The position numbers and the translations under genes were made by a program. The notes beneath the pieces were generated by a model. That model made no database searches. It had not been told where the DNA came from and saw only the letters and a list, made by a program, of their open reading frames with translations. A stretch of DNA of 64,000 bases, from NCBI GenBank assembly GCA_020091685.1, contig CM034601.1:7628419-7692418 (forward strand). Direction: 5' to 3'. Positions 40,125-52,000 of the stretch are shown in pieces. The first letter of the stretch is position 1, and each line of letters starts with the position of its first letter. This stretch comes from Lutjanus erythropterus (Eukaryota; Chordata; Actinopteri; Lutjaniformes; Lutjanidae).

Positions 40125-40800
40125 CGGTACATTATTATTCCTACTATGCATGCTGCTATATGTCTATAGTTATGCAGATGACACGCAACTGTACATCTCC
40201 GCTGAACCAAATGATGCTGCGTCTTTATTACAACCTGTTTATCGCTGACCTAGTCAACCCTAAAACAAAAAAAAGAAATGCTTTTCAATAATCTGGGGAA
40301 ATTGGCCCCCTGGATTAAATTTGAGGTCATGACTATAACAAACCTTTTAGTGGTCTAACAAACAAAAAAAGTTTCCTTTCACTGCGGCACAGGCTCGTGT
40401 CTTTAGAAGGCTGCACTCACAAAGTAAAAGTGTTGAAAATGAGGCAATAGTCAACTTTATCTAAATAAGAATAATAAGAAAGAATATCGGCAAAAGAATG
40501 CAAGCAGAGGCGAGGGCAAGCAGCAAAGCGTCTGCACTGTCAGAAAACAGGAAGCATACAAAGCCCTTCATGCTATGACCAAGCTACACTGTTCATTCCC
40601 TTGTTACGTAGTTGCCTTCAAGAACATGGCAGTTGGATTACACACTACCTATAGATATCAGAGAAGCCAGCTCCTTAAATACTTTTAAAAGAAAACTACT
40701 AGAAAACTTGATGGTTAAAATAACTTTTCATGCAAATATGGCAAATAATACTGTTGTCAGCCTTTTCTCTGTTTGTTATCTTATTAAACTGAATATCTTT
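40125..40800 (+). mobile_element. Degraded L2-type LINE reverse transcriptase remnant
   Basis: The reverse-transcriptase catalytic motif is visible as YADDTQLYIS (YADD at 40171-40182). About 470 bp further on, LPIDIREASSLNTFKRKLL matches the C-terminal end of L2 ORF2. The intervening frame is broken and shortened, so the element is dead. It lies antisense to zbtb16 within intron 2. Confidence 0.7.
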
Positions 40801-41780
40801 GGGTTTTGGATCGACCAAATGAGACACTGAAACATCACCTTGGACTCTGGGAAACTGGGATGGACATTTTTCATTATATTCTGATATCTTACAGATGTTG
40901 CAGCCCTAGGTTAAACGTGATACATAATTTTAGTTGTTATTTGATGACTGCTAATAGATAAAAAAGAAGATGCACAAGGGCAAGTAGATTACTGACACAT
41001 TTGTCTGACCAGACAAGAGAAGAAAGCCATTAACGTTGAACCCTTATTACAAAAATAAAGTTCATTAAGTCTAATAAAGGTTTAAATTCACGCACACTGT
41101 TTATTTACAGAGAAACAGCAGCACAAGGTCTTTCCCCTGCCAGCACTCACAGCAGCTTCTGGGAGCAGAGATACACATCAGGAAGTTAAAACCGATAACA
41201 CATTTGCATGTCACCTGATAACTGGCTGTAATTAGTACTCCCCTTGAGCCCCCCACAACAAAACAAAAAGGAAAAAAAAACACATGCTCACATGGACACA
41301 CACACAAGGCCAACTTCCAGTACAGTATGTTATCCTTATCCCTCCCTCCAGACCACAAGGCCCCCACGGGGACAAAAGATAGGGGCCTCAGTGTGTTCGT
41401 TTCATAGCAGCCCCTGCCAGACCGCATCAGCAAAGGCCACGTCTGCCGAGCGCTGTTAGCCACACAGAGGCAGCTGGTCGCACTGAGTCAAGCTGCTAAC
41501 TTTTATTGCACAAGCACCTCCCTCCACTCTTATCTGAGGGAGGGAGGCGATCTAATCAGCCTACTGATTAGATTGCCTCCCTCCACTGCCATAGCCACTG
41601 TCTCAATATTAGACCGCCCCTTTTTTTTTCCCTTGGCATTGCCCTTCTGTTTTCCCTCCTTACCATTCCAAAAAGCATCCGAATTCCTTCTAAAAAAAGC
41701 AGCCTCACCAGACGTAAGATGATGACTCGCCACCTGACAACACTGCACGACAATAAAATGCTTAATCTGTGCTAAGGTTT

Positions 41781-41790
41781 GCGTGTGTGT

Positions 41791-41823
<33 letters not shown>
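41781..41823. repeat. (TG)n microsatellite
   Basis: About 43 bp of GT/TG with one TC interruption near 41794. Confidence 0.93.
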
Positions 41824-41827
<4 letters not shown>

Positions 41828-41839
41828 CCATTCCACATG

Positions 41840-42200
41840 ATGTAGCCCCCCGTGTTAAGTCTTTAATCGATACATCTCCCTATCCTGACAGTGAGGACAG
41901 AGCCGAGATCTGAGATCAGAGCGATGGCGGTGTAAATCTTTACGGTTCAACCAGAGCCTTTTAAAGCCTGTCTATAATTGGGCCTCAGCCAGCAGCTGCC
42001 TTGGCTGCGGCTATCACCATGGGCCCGGTCAAAGCGCCAGTTCCTCAGGGGCATAAACAAACACCGCACCTCCAATAAGGGCAAAAAAGCACCTGTGTGA
42101 GGATAAAAAGAGAGACGATGTGGCAGCCAGACTTGAATAAGCCCTCCGCTGTTGTCTGCGATTGAGGTATTTCTTGGAGAGGTGTTTTCGTTGAGTGAGG
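41840..42200. other. Candidate conserved element
   Basis: About 350 bp of higher-GC, repeat-free sequence with TTTAATCGATACATCTCCC, a TATAATTGGGCCTCAGCC stretch and a CCATGGGCCCGGTC palindrome-like core. One of the more distinctive blocks in intron 2. Confidence 0.3.
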
Positions 42201-44714
42201 CTTTTTGTGCTATTGGATTATTACACCAACATGTACTGTACCTCTGAGTGCAAGCCGGGGAGACTTAGCTCACTGAGTGATTTCAAATAGAGGGTAATCC
42301 ACTGCCATGTAATGGATGCTTTGTTGCCGGGCTTCTTTCAGGAAGCAGGAAAATGCTTGCACAGTTTTACAGGTTAGGATCATGAGCTACAAGCTGCTTT
42401 AGTTTCAGTTTGGGTTATTTGATTTCAGATCAAAGATGATATATTTGGGGAGCAATGAAGCAGACATCTGACTACATCCTAGGGTTGGGTGTCATGGTAT
42501 AACCAAAGGCAGTAAGTTTGCTACGTTTCGTACATACATATGTTAGCTACATCCAATAAATAAACAAAATAAACTCACAAAATACCAAGAAAGAAATATT
42601 CTTGCACTTATTTCCCTTATTAAACAGAAAAATACAACCATACGCCTTCTGAATTCAAATTTCTCTTCATTAGTTCTTACAGAACCGAGAGAAGCTTAAT
42701 TGCCTTGTTAAGTCATCGTAACACACACTTCATTAAAACGCAACAGAGACATATTAATTAATTAAAACTCACCCAAAACCATGACCATCTTTGTTAGTTT
42801 TCCCACAATCACTAGCCATGGTTCGGTTGAGTTAAGTCCTAAATTTACAGAATTAGACTCACTTGTTTTTAGCTCACTGGGTGTGTGCTGTGCAGCTGAA
42901 TGGCAGTGGCTCTCACTTGTTACTCAGAGGTAGACCATTAAATTGGACAAATAAAATGACAAATATTGTCACCCCCCCAAAAAAACTGGCTCAGGAATCA
43001 TCCCAAAACCTTCTACCTATTTCAACATACGCACTGTTATGCGTCATTTGTTTTTCCAAAAGGGTAGCAGAGTTCCTCCTTTACAGACAAACACTCTTCA
43101 CAAAAATACCGATATACGCCAGAATGTAAGTGGACACAAGCAGCAGGAAGTGGACAGCAGTGGACACACACAGGATTCTGCCCATCTGCACGTGCTACAT
43201 TGGGTGTAGATGTATATAAACATGTTTCGCAGATGCACACCAGAAATCAAAATGGGACCTCTCAGAAACAACATTTTTGATTTTCTACCACATGTGCAGT
43301 CCGAGCAGTCATACAAATCAAGTCACGCAGACCCTTGCAGACTCTTGTGGCTACTCGAAAGCATAGAGAACAAATTTGCCTTAACGGTGCTTGCTGTCTC
43401 TGCACCTTCCATTTAGCTAGAAAGAGGTCAATCCTATATATCAGTCCCTCCAGGATTTCGCAGGCTTTTTTTTGAGGATTGTTGCCACCTAAAATGCCTG
43501 ATTTTATGGCAGCTTTTCTAAAAAAACAAATTATGATGCAGTGTTTTTGGGCATTTTCTGCAATGAAATTGTGAGGTCAAGTGAAAACAGCAAAAGAAAA
43601 ATAGTCATTTCTTTTTGGATAATTCATTACAAATCAAAGGCAACTTGTTCCAGGGAGAATAAAACTGCACTGTTCTGAGTTTTCCAAGTAAGCTTACCAA
43701 AAAGCCTCAGGAAAACAAAAATTCAAACAAAACAAGATTTATTTCTGCACCTGAGGGGTTATTCCACAAAGAAGCACAATCTTTTTGGAGCTCAAACTCA
43801 GTGAAAACAGCAAGCACAAAATTATAAAATATTAAGTGCACAGAGCCGAAAAAAGTCGATAACAATGACAAATCTTGTGTTCTTTTCAGCACGCATTACA
43901 AAATAAAAAAAAAAAAAAAAGAAAAGAAAAAGTAAATAATAAAACACTGAGTCACTTCATTGAGACGACTGAGATGATTGGTGGAACTCGTGAGAAGCTG
44001 TGACGATCAAATTTGCAGAAAAGTTGCAGCGATTGGACAAAATTGCATGTATAAATCACGGGAATCAGAATTTGTGTTAACTGTTGCAATCGCAACATGA
44101 GGACTTCTTGGAGGGACTTAAAACAACTTTAAGGCTAAAAGTTAGTCCAAATTGATCACAAAAGTTGCCATCAAATGGCCTGTGTTGGCCTTCTGGTGAC
44201 TGTTTCACAGTCAGGACATCAGTGAAGTTTGATGATAGCTGCAGCTACAGGTGCACCTTTTAAAGTTATTTCCCACCGAGCCTAAAAGAATTCATCCAAT
44301 CTGTAGTATCTCTGCAAATCTGAGAAAAGTTGGTCATGACTAATTTTTTTCTGCTTAATGTGACTCGCTATCTAGTTCCAGCAACTCACCAAAACACTGT
44401 GATTTTATGGCACCCACTATCAGAGCAAATGAGAACAAAGATTTGCCTGTTTAAAAAGACGCCTGTGTTACCTGTTACATTCCAAAACCACATCCCTCCC
44501 TCCAGACTTCTGAAGCTCTGATTCAACCATCACATTCTGGTATTTAAATGGAGCCACAAGAAAACAGATTTGGGCGAGGAGGGTGGGTGGAGCTAGCAGA
44601 GCTGATTGTCATTGGTTGAGACACCTGTCAATCAAGCAAAGTTGCAGTAAATTTTTAAGCTTCAGTATCTTCCTATTTGAGAGACAAACCTCCAAAATGC
44701 CAACATAAGAGGAA

Positions 44715-45158
44715 GGTGACATTATTTATTATGAAAATAATCAATGAAATAGGGCTGATTATGATTACTGATTATTATTATGATATTTACATTACTGACT
44801 GATTGATTTGTTTTTATTTGTTGTTTGGACTATAAAATGTTAGAAAACTGTGATTTTTTTTTTTCATTTGCCCAGGCAAATGGGTCAGAATTATACTTCA
44901 TCACTTGCCACTGGACACAGGCTGCAATGTCTACAAAATTTATGAGAATAGTGAAAAATGTCACACCAAAACTCAAATATAGTCAGTTTGAAAATTAACA
45001 GAAAAAAAAAGGAAATCTGCACATTTGTCAGGCTAAAAACATCTTTTTTTTCTTGAAAAAGGACTCAGAAAAGGTTACTTGATTATCAAAATAGCTGGTT
45101 ATTAATTTAATAGTTGACAATGAATTGCTTAATCGAGTAATTGTTGCAGCTCTGCGAT
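44715..45158. mobile_element. hAT-like repeat, expanded or rearranged
   Basis: Left half has TGACTGATTGATTTG and GTTTGGACTATAAAATG; right end is AATCGAGTAATTGTTGCAGC. At about 440 bp it is longer than other copies because of extra sequence near 44870-45000. Confidence 0.5.
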
Positions 45159-46917
45159 GAGATAATATGCATTGGAGATTTTTTGAAGCTACTTACACAA
45201 CATGCAATCACGTTTGCCATTTGAACCCACCTACTCAGTTCATGATGTGAATGAATAGTAAGAAAGCAGTGGTTAATGGTTGATAGTGGCCAAAGCACAC
45301 AAGTGTCAGTGTGTAGGGAAACAACTTGTATACCTTCCACTGGCCTCACCTCAACGTGCAGGGTATATATGTGTGTGCATACATCGTTATCACCTGCAAC
45401 AAACGCTATGGGCCGCTATCTGCACTCAATCTGCTCTTGGTTTACTGAGGAGGAGTGCCAAGGGTTATCTGTCCCACTCTGATATGCACAGATAAGGGCC
45501 TTGGGCCCACTGTTTAAACACCTGGGGCCCGGGGTATTAGAGCGCCCTCCGCACCCCTTCGCCACAAAAGGAGAGGAAATGGAAGAGTGAGCGCTGGCTG
45601 CTGCTGCTGCTGCTGAGGGGAATGTGTGTAAAAAGTAATGAACACATGAGTGTGTGCGCGTGCGGAGGTTAATGCAGGGCTGATTATTTCCACCACACCC
45701 ACCCCGTATACCCCAATACTTCCATCAATAATAAAAATAACATGAGCAAAAACAGAGAGGAGAGGGAGGAATTCATTGACTTGTCTCATTCAACTCCCTT
45801 CAAAAAAAAAAAAAATCCACACTGTATTATGAAAAGACAGAGTTAAAGCATTGATGGTTATCAGTAATGTTTAACGGCTATATGCTGGAAAAGCTCTCCT
45901 TTAAAATAGGCTCTTTTTTCACTTATGTGATGTACATTACAGCGAGGGTCAGTCATTTGCATGAGAATGGACGATTAAGTGAAAGAGATAAACCCAAGGC
46001 TAGTTCCCGTGAATTGGATGCTGTGTTTGGAATACCAAGCAGTGGAGGGTTTTTTTTTTTCTTCTTTCGCCCGCCACTGCAGAATTAGCCCCCTGCATCA
46101 TGCATTCCCAATAATCACTCAGGCCCTTCCTGTGTTGATTATTTTCTCAGTGCAAGGGTTACTAAAATATTGCTGTAATCCTGTCTCCCCGAAGCAGTAA
46201 CAACACTCACCCTGGGCTTCCTTTAAGAAATAAATCTAAGGCTTGTCAGAGGGGAGGTGGAGGGGGGGAGCTGCTGGAGGAGAGATGGGGGAAAAGTTGT
46301 TGTGGTCAGATGGGAATTGCAGTCAGCAGAACCTCTATGGCACCTATAAAACGCCATAGCTAAATAAAGCCCTTTATTTAGCTTCATGCAATTTTTAGGA
46401 CTGGATATCACTTGAAATGTTGTGTCTGTAATAGTGCAAATAAAATACCTGAGTTTCATCACTGATAGCAGAACAATATCCTATTGATGCCTTATTTTAA
46501 AGAAGCCGTAGGTCACTAATAATTAGATGCTGTCTGAACATTAGCAGCCATACTGTAACTCAAATGCTGATTAGAATCTATCTGACATGACTCAGGCAGA
46601 AATCATGTTCATGGACAAGGTGATATTAAAGTTTTATTCAGGTTATGTTTAGTCACGCTTGCCAACTTCCTTCCTCACTTGCAGACATATCCGACGTGTC
46701 CCTGTGTTTCCTGGAATTTAAACAGCGACTGGCAGCTATAGCGAGGAAACACACTGTTGCCTTGAATACATTACAGATTTATCTAGGTTTGTTGAAAAGC
46801 TTTAGGATAACGTAATCCCACGACTCAAGAAAATAACATATCTCTACCATTTTTAGACCTTTTATTGTCCAGATAATTATAACTTTAACCCAAATAAACT
46901 CATCTAAAATTAGCTAT

Positions 46918-47645
46918 GTGATCAATGATTATTCTATTAATCAACAGAAAAAATATTAATTGCCAACTATTTTGATAATCGATGAATCGTTTCAATCAGT
47001 TCTCAAGCAAAAATGTCAAAAATTAGCTGGTTTCAGCTTCTTAAATGTGAGGATTTGCTGTTTTTCTTTGTCATTTATGAAAGTAAATGGAGAGTCTTGA
47101 TGATGTGGACTGTTTTTCACAATTTCCTGAACATTTTATAGACTAAGGGATTAATCAGTGAAAATAATCAGCAGATTAGAGCCCTACTACTATTTTAGTC
47201 GGCCTGAAATTGGCCTATCACGGCTATATTGGACTATTTTGGTAATATATGTTATCCGAAATGTGCCTGTAGGAAACTTTCTTTTTAAACAGAATATAAT
47301 AGATTGCTTTTTAGCATTTATGTATATTAGATCATTTTCTTAATTCAGGTTTAATACATACATATTTTGCTGTATTTGTCTTTTTATGTACAGTTATTTA
47401 TAGTTATTAAAAACACTGGTGAAAGTTTGCCGTTTCAGTGCCCCGATATCATTTTGATCAATAAAGTTTAGTCTTAAACATGAATATCCTGTCTCCATTA
47501 CATATTGCTGTCACAAGTTTTAACCACTTTTGAGGGATCAGTGCAAAAAATGTGTGTTCATTTATACATCTTATTTTCTGTATATTATATTCAAGGCCTT
47601 ACAGCACGGTATTCGATAATGAAAATAATCTTTAGTTGCAGCCAA
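46918..47645. mobile_element. hAT-like repeat interrupted by another repeat
   Basis: The left part contains TATTTTGATAATCGATGAATC and the TTCTTAAATGTGAGGATTTGC stretch; the right remnant is TTCGATAATGAAAATAATC followed by TTTAGTTGCAGCC, the usual terminus. The gap between them is filled by the element at 47180-47605. Confidence 0.55.
47180..47605. mobile_element. CCGATACTGG-family repeat, reversed and inserted in a hAT-like repeat
   Basis: Reverse orientation relative to 36255-36705: TGTCACAAGTTTTAACCAC at about 47510 is the complement of the TAACACTTGTGACA landmark. It is flanked by the two halves of a hAT-like repeat (46918-47179 and about 47606-47645), so here the nesting is the opposite of that at 4405-5117. 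Confidence 0.55.
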
Positions 47646-50016
47646 GTAAAGAGCTTTTGAAACTTAGTGCTGGATTTTGATCATTGTTAAAATTTCAAGG
47701 TAGCATCTTTTGCACTTGCACATCTTCTCTGCGTACACTTCGTTACCCCGTAGGTGTCTGTTCGTGCATGGCTTATGGAGCCGATACACAATGTATTGAG
47801 TCTGGGTGGGGTGATCTTTATGATATAATCCAGGGCACAGAGGAATGAAAGGGAGCGGAGACTAAATTTATACAGGAAGTGGGTACTTTCTGGTGCATTC
47901 ATTTTAACATAGTCGCACACACACAGACACCTCACACCAGCGACCTGTGCCACATCTGGAAACAATTACACTCATGTTTGACTTGACCTGCCTGCACCAA
48001 GTGAACTCTGCCAACTTTTTTATGTGTTTGTTGCAGAGGCAGCAGTGACCCTGACACAGTGGCGGTGGGGAAATGATGTGTAATTAGTCAGAGGGAACAC
48101 GACTCCGCTCGTCTGAAATAAAACATCTTGTATTCAGATCAAAAGAGTCAGGCAGCCTGACAGGCCGTACACAGAGGGGGGAAAAAAAAAGCATGGACTT
48201 GATATGCTATCAAATGACCCACATTGGAATTTGTGAGGACACGAGGACCGTCTGAATTATCAAGCATCTCAGGGTAGCACAGCAGACCTTTCATGTGCGG
48301 ACGGCAAAGCAGACAGCAGATGATGCAATGTTTGATTTCTACACTTCAGGAGGCTGTCAGGACAGCGCGTACAATATTAAACAGTGTCGTGTCGGTGTAT
48401 CAACCAGTCTAAATTAACCCATTAGTATGCTATGGGGCGAAGCGGGAAGATCAATGCATGAAACGGTTTGGAAATCTCCTTTGATACAAGATTTCCCAGC
48501 TTGAGCGAATTGATGAAATTCCTCTTGAAACACAGGCAACCATTTCACACGCCAGACTTTTCTCAAGACAGAGACGAGTCTAGCCTGTCCTTTAGCACAG
48601 CGATGCTGCATTAATGCATCTTACACATAGGCTGTAGTGTATTTTAAAGCCTTCAGCTTCAGAAAAACGGATAATAAGGAGCTCAAAATCCACTTCTGCA
48701 GTTGCTGGGGTTTTTTGTTAGACACATATAGTGTCAGTCCATGCAGAAATTCTCCTTTTATTCAATGAATAATGAGCACTCATCATGAAGGCCACACAAA
48801 TTTGTCCACTTTAAGAAGCAACTGCCAAACCACAAAACTACAAAGTAACTGACTTCACCACACGAATAAAATTAAGTAAAAACACTTCACGATAACATGG
48901 TGTAAGGCTGAAAACAAGGACACTTCTCTTTGGGGTAAAAGAGTTTCTGTAATATTCAGTATTTTCTAAAAGTCAACGCTGAGACAGATTTAAAAGCCGA
49001 GGAGCTCGGACTGAATCAGCCCTTAGCCATGCATACTAACATACTGCTTGAAGCATGAGGGGATGGGTGATGGGGTTCAAATCCTTACGTGAACTTTAAC
49101 CGCTGTGCATTCCTATTGATTTAAGCAAACATTACCGGGTGACAAAGTGGCCTCGAGCAAGAAGAGGCATCCAGTCACAAATGACGAAAACACTCTGATG
49201 GTGCAAAAGCCACAAAGAGGTAATGCAAGTAGGCCTGCATTCCACAAGGTGCTTGTACTCCGGCAGATGCTGGCACATATACAGTACATATGCAATGACA
49301 TGACAGAGACAAATACTTCGAAAAAGCCTACAGGTGAGTTTCAGTGGTGAGTGAAGTTTCCAGGCCTCAAGATTTATTTATATGCATTGATTGAAATAGC
49401 ACTGCACCGGTTTACTGCCACTCCCCTGTCCTAGAACTACCTCCTTGTCTCAGAGCCAAAGTTTAGCACTCATTTCCTGGGCTGACCATCTACTCCAATT
49501 ATCAAGCTAATAAGGGCCCCCCTTGTGCAGTTATTGGGAGAGGGGAGGTGAGCCGGGCCCAGGATGAGGGGGGTACCACTTTGGTAAGTGTGTGTGATAG
49601 CTGCCGCCCACATCTTGTAAGATGTGACTAATGGTCTCAGACAATGTTACGACAGCACTGCTTCGGCGGTCACCTGGGCAGGCTTGGCAGTTATTGAAGG
49701 AGTGGATCTCTGGGCCTGAGCCACATGGCACTAAGGACACCACTTACTCAGATATTGCAGATGTGTGAATGGGTTATTTTCTTAGTTGTCCTAATCACTG
49801 ACACACTAAATGAATGGCATTAGCTTAAGACAGCCAGAAGAAAACAAAAACAACTAATTTCCTCTATTTCCTATGAACCAAGCCTTAAAAAGAGGTTTTT
49901 ATTCCTTCGCGAAAAATAGGTGACTTACACCTGAGAAAGCCTCATACTCGAGTCTGTTACCAGAGCAACAATGCAACTAATATATATTATTGGTGAGGCG
50001 TTCTGAGGCCAAATAA

Positions 50017-50634
50017 CTTCAAGGGACAGTTCACCATTAAATCTAAAATGCTTTTTTTTCATCTGGCCTTTCATGCTATGCATCTGTCTGGATTGTTTGT
50101 GTGTGAGTCGCCAAGTTTTGGAGATATCAGCTGTCCAAATGTCTGCCTTTTCTCCAATATAATGAAACTAGACGGCAATCAGCTTGTGGTGCCAAAAAAT
50201 ACATTGTGTTTCTAGTGCTTCTCACCAGAAATCATGACCCGATTACTCAAAATAATCCATAGATCTTGTTGTGAGTAGTTTCATGTAGGAGCTACTTTCT
50301 CTCTATAAGAAAGAAAGTAGTTCCAGTAGATTCTACCATTGAAAGAAAAAAGGTTCCAACATGAAACTGGTCAAAACAAGGTTTGTGGATTATCTTAACT
50401 GAGAAATGATTTCTGGAATGAGACATTGCTGTTGGGTTTTTCAAATGTATTTTTTGGAGCTTTGAGGAACCGGTTGCCGTCTAGTTTCATTAGTTTGGAG
50501 AGAAAACAGACATCTCTGCGACTGATATCTCCAAAATTCTGCAACTCACACTAAAACAATCTAGATGGATAAATAGCACTACGGGCCAGAGGAAAAATAT
50601 TTATGTTTGATTTTGGGATGAACTGTCCCTTTAA
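50017..50634. mobile_element. TTAAAGGGACAG MITE next to the exon 2 donor
   Basis: A near-complete copy of about 618 bp: left end AAGGGACAGTTCACC (its TTAA mutated), right end GATGAACTGTCCCTTTAA. The centre is an inverted pair around AAGAAAGAAAGTAGTTCC near 50310. It sits in zbtb16 intron 2, ending 126 bp short of the splice donor. Confidence 0.8.
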
Positions 50635-50760
50635 GATTTTCACTTTCTGCTGCACATTGTGCTTAATTAATCTTGCATAAGTGCTGAAAAACTGACAAGG
50701 ACCGAAGATTTCGAGGCCAAAACAATTTACAAGCAGGCATTTAAAAAGGAAAGTTGGCTT

Positions 50761-50762
50761 AC
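50761..50762 (-). other. zbtb16: Splice donor of zbtb16 exon 2
   Basis: The minus-strand sequence CACAG|GTAAGCC is a near-consensus donor. Without splicing the frame would stop at once (AGG TAA). It splits codon 413 after its second base (AG|n) and interrupts zinc finger 1 between its two histidines, as I recall for human ZBTB16, where HRKLH follows. Confidence 0.93.
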
Positions 50763-52000
50763 CTGTGCTGCTCCACAGCTTCATTATCTGGTAGCTCTGC
50801 ACCGCAAACATTGCAACGTTCATGCTGGTTCCTGCCCTCGGGTTTCATGCCCACTGCCAGCTCTCCAAGCTTGCTGAAGAATTCTCTCTGGATGAAGCTC
50901 TGAGGCAGGAGTCCCCCGTAGGCACTGAAGTCCATTGACATAGCCAGGGCCGGGGACATAGGGAGAGCGGAGGCCATGGATGCCGGCATGGACATGATGG
51001 CATCTGATTTATGATTGACAGGCAGGGAGTACAGCGAGGCCAGATGTTTCTCCGTCATGCCAGCCATTGCTTCCAGCCCCATTTGGCTGACTTCAGCTTG
51101 AGGGTCGCCCATGCCTTCATCGCGGACATAATGGAGCTCGCGGGCACTGGTGATTACGCTGCTCCTCGTTGGTGTGCCTGGACCGTCTCGGTTCCTGTCC
51201 TCCCCACTTCGCTCTCCATTGCTGGAGGCACTGGACTCCATGTTTGGAGGACTTTCATGGCCGTTGCCACCCATGTCCACTTGCATCATTTCAGTCTTGA
51301 TCTCAGTCATCAGGTGGTGAGAGTTGCCGTGGACGAGCTGTTCACCCACAAAGCCCTGCTGGAGCAGAGATTGGCCAATGCTCATCAGGCTATCCACAGC
51401 AGCTTTGGTGGGACTCAGGGTTGAGACGCCGAAGGAAGTGGAGACCGAGGGACTCTGGTCCACCATGCCGGCCATGGTGGAGACTTGCTGGGTACCTGAC
51501 AGATACGGACTCTCCATGGAATGCTTTTTGGAGTTCTTGGCTCCGTTGTGGCCTTTGCGCTCGTCATCCTCCTCTGTGCTCCCATCATTGACATTGACCT
51601 CTGCATCATTCTCATCTGAGGACTGGATGGTTTCCAGGATCTTGAGGCATTGCTCTTCCAAGTATTCAATCTCCAGGATCTCTGCGGCATACAGAAGGTC
51701 ATCTAAGTCCTCCACCTTGGCCTGGAGTGTGGCAGTGTAAGCATACTCCAAAATCTGCTGAAAAGTCTTTGGTGAAAGGAAGTCCAGGGTGTAATGCTGG
51801 CTGCTGCGGTGGAAGAGGATCTCAAACATTTTGCTTGTGCAGGCGAGCACAGTCCGGTGAGCGTGGAACTCCTGGCTGTCGACCATGATGACCACGTCAC
51901 ACAAAGTCCCGGCCAGACGCATCTGGTTGGCCTTCTGCAGCAGGGCAGTGGGGTGGTTGGGGTTCTGGAGCTGGATCATACCCATTTTAGTTAAATCCAT
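50763..52000 (-). CDS. zbtb16: zbtb16 (PLZF) coding exon 2: BTB domain, linker and half of zinc finger 1
   Basis: This is the N-terminal coding exon of the BTB/POZ zinc-finger repressor PLZF, a nuclear DNA-binding protein that recruits corepressor/HDAC complexes and cullin-3 (family knowledge). The exon gives 412 full codons plus two bases of codon 413. Residues about 8-125 are the BTB domain, almost identical to human PLZF as I remember it; the charged-pocket residues Asp35 and Arg49 are both present. An acidic linker (EEDDER, about 143-148) follows. A conserved stretch at about 180-213 starts VDQSPSVSTSF and matches the second repression region. IKTE at 234-237 is a psi-K-x-E SUMO site equivalent to human Lys242, and GTPTRSSVITSARELHY (275-291) is also conserved. 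Zinc finger 1 starts at CNVC (396-399); its first His is residue 412 and the second must lie in the next exon. The start is ATG at 52000 (A at -3, G at +4). An in-frame GTG six codons upstream is not a credible start. Paralogue a or b cannot be decided from this exon. Confidence 0.97.

Larger units (their letters stand above)
42201..50016. other. Intron 2 segment nearest exon 2, no gene seen
   Basis: Apart from the hAT-like copies at 44715 and 46918, the segment has GC-richer unique blocks at about 45400-45560, 46020-46300, 48030-48620 and 49480-49760. Nothing reads as coding. Confidence 0.45.
1..50762 (-). other. zbtb16: zbtb16 intron 2 (partial, at least 50.7 kb)
   Basis: Everything left of the exon 2 donor is read as intron 2 because no further zinc-finger coding sequence is visible on the minus strand. 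I looked for the short next exon, expected to encode the end of finger 1 and finger 2, by scanning for reverse-complement patterns of its conserved residues, and found none. A very large intron here is consistent with the long introns of mammalian ZBTB16. Contents are listed region by region below. A small nested gene or an unannotated short exon cannot be ruled out by eye. Confidence 0.75.

Noticed and set aside
51011-51740. Two plus-strand open frames of 137 and 138 codons opposite the zbtb16 exon
   Set aside because: They are complements of the conserved coding strand, with no independent domain similarity.
51415-51900. Minus-strand open frames of 95 and 65 codons in another frame of the exon
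   Set aside because: Shifted-frame shadows of the zbtb16 coding sequence with biased, low-information composition.
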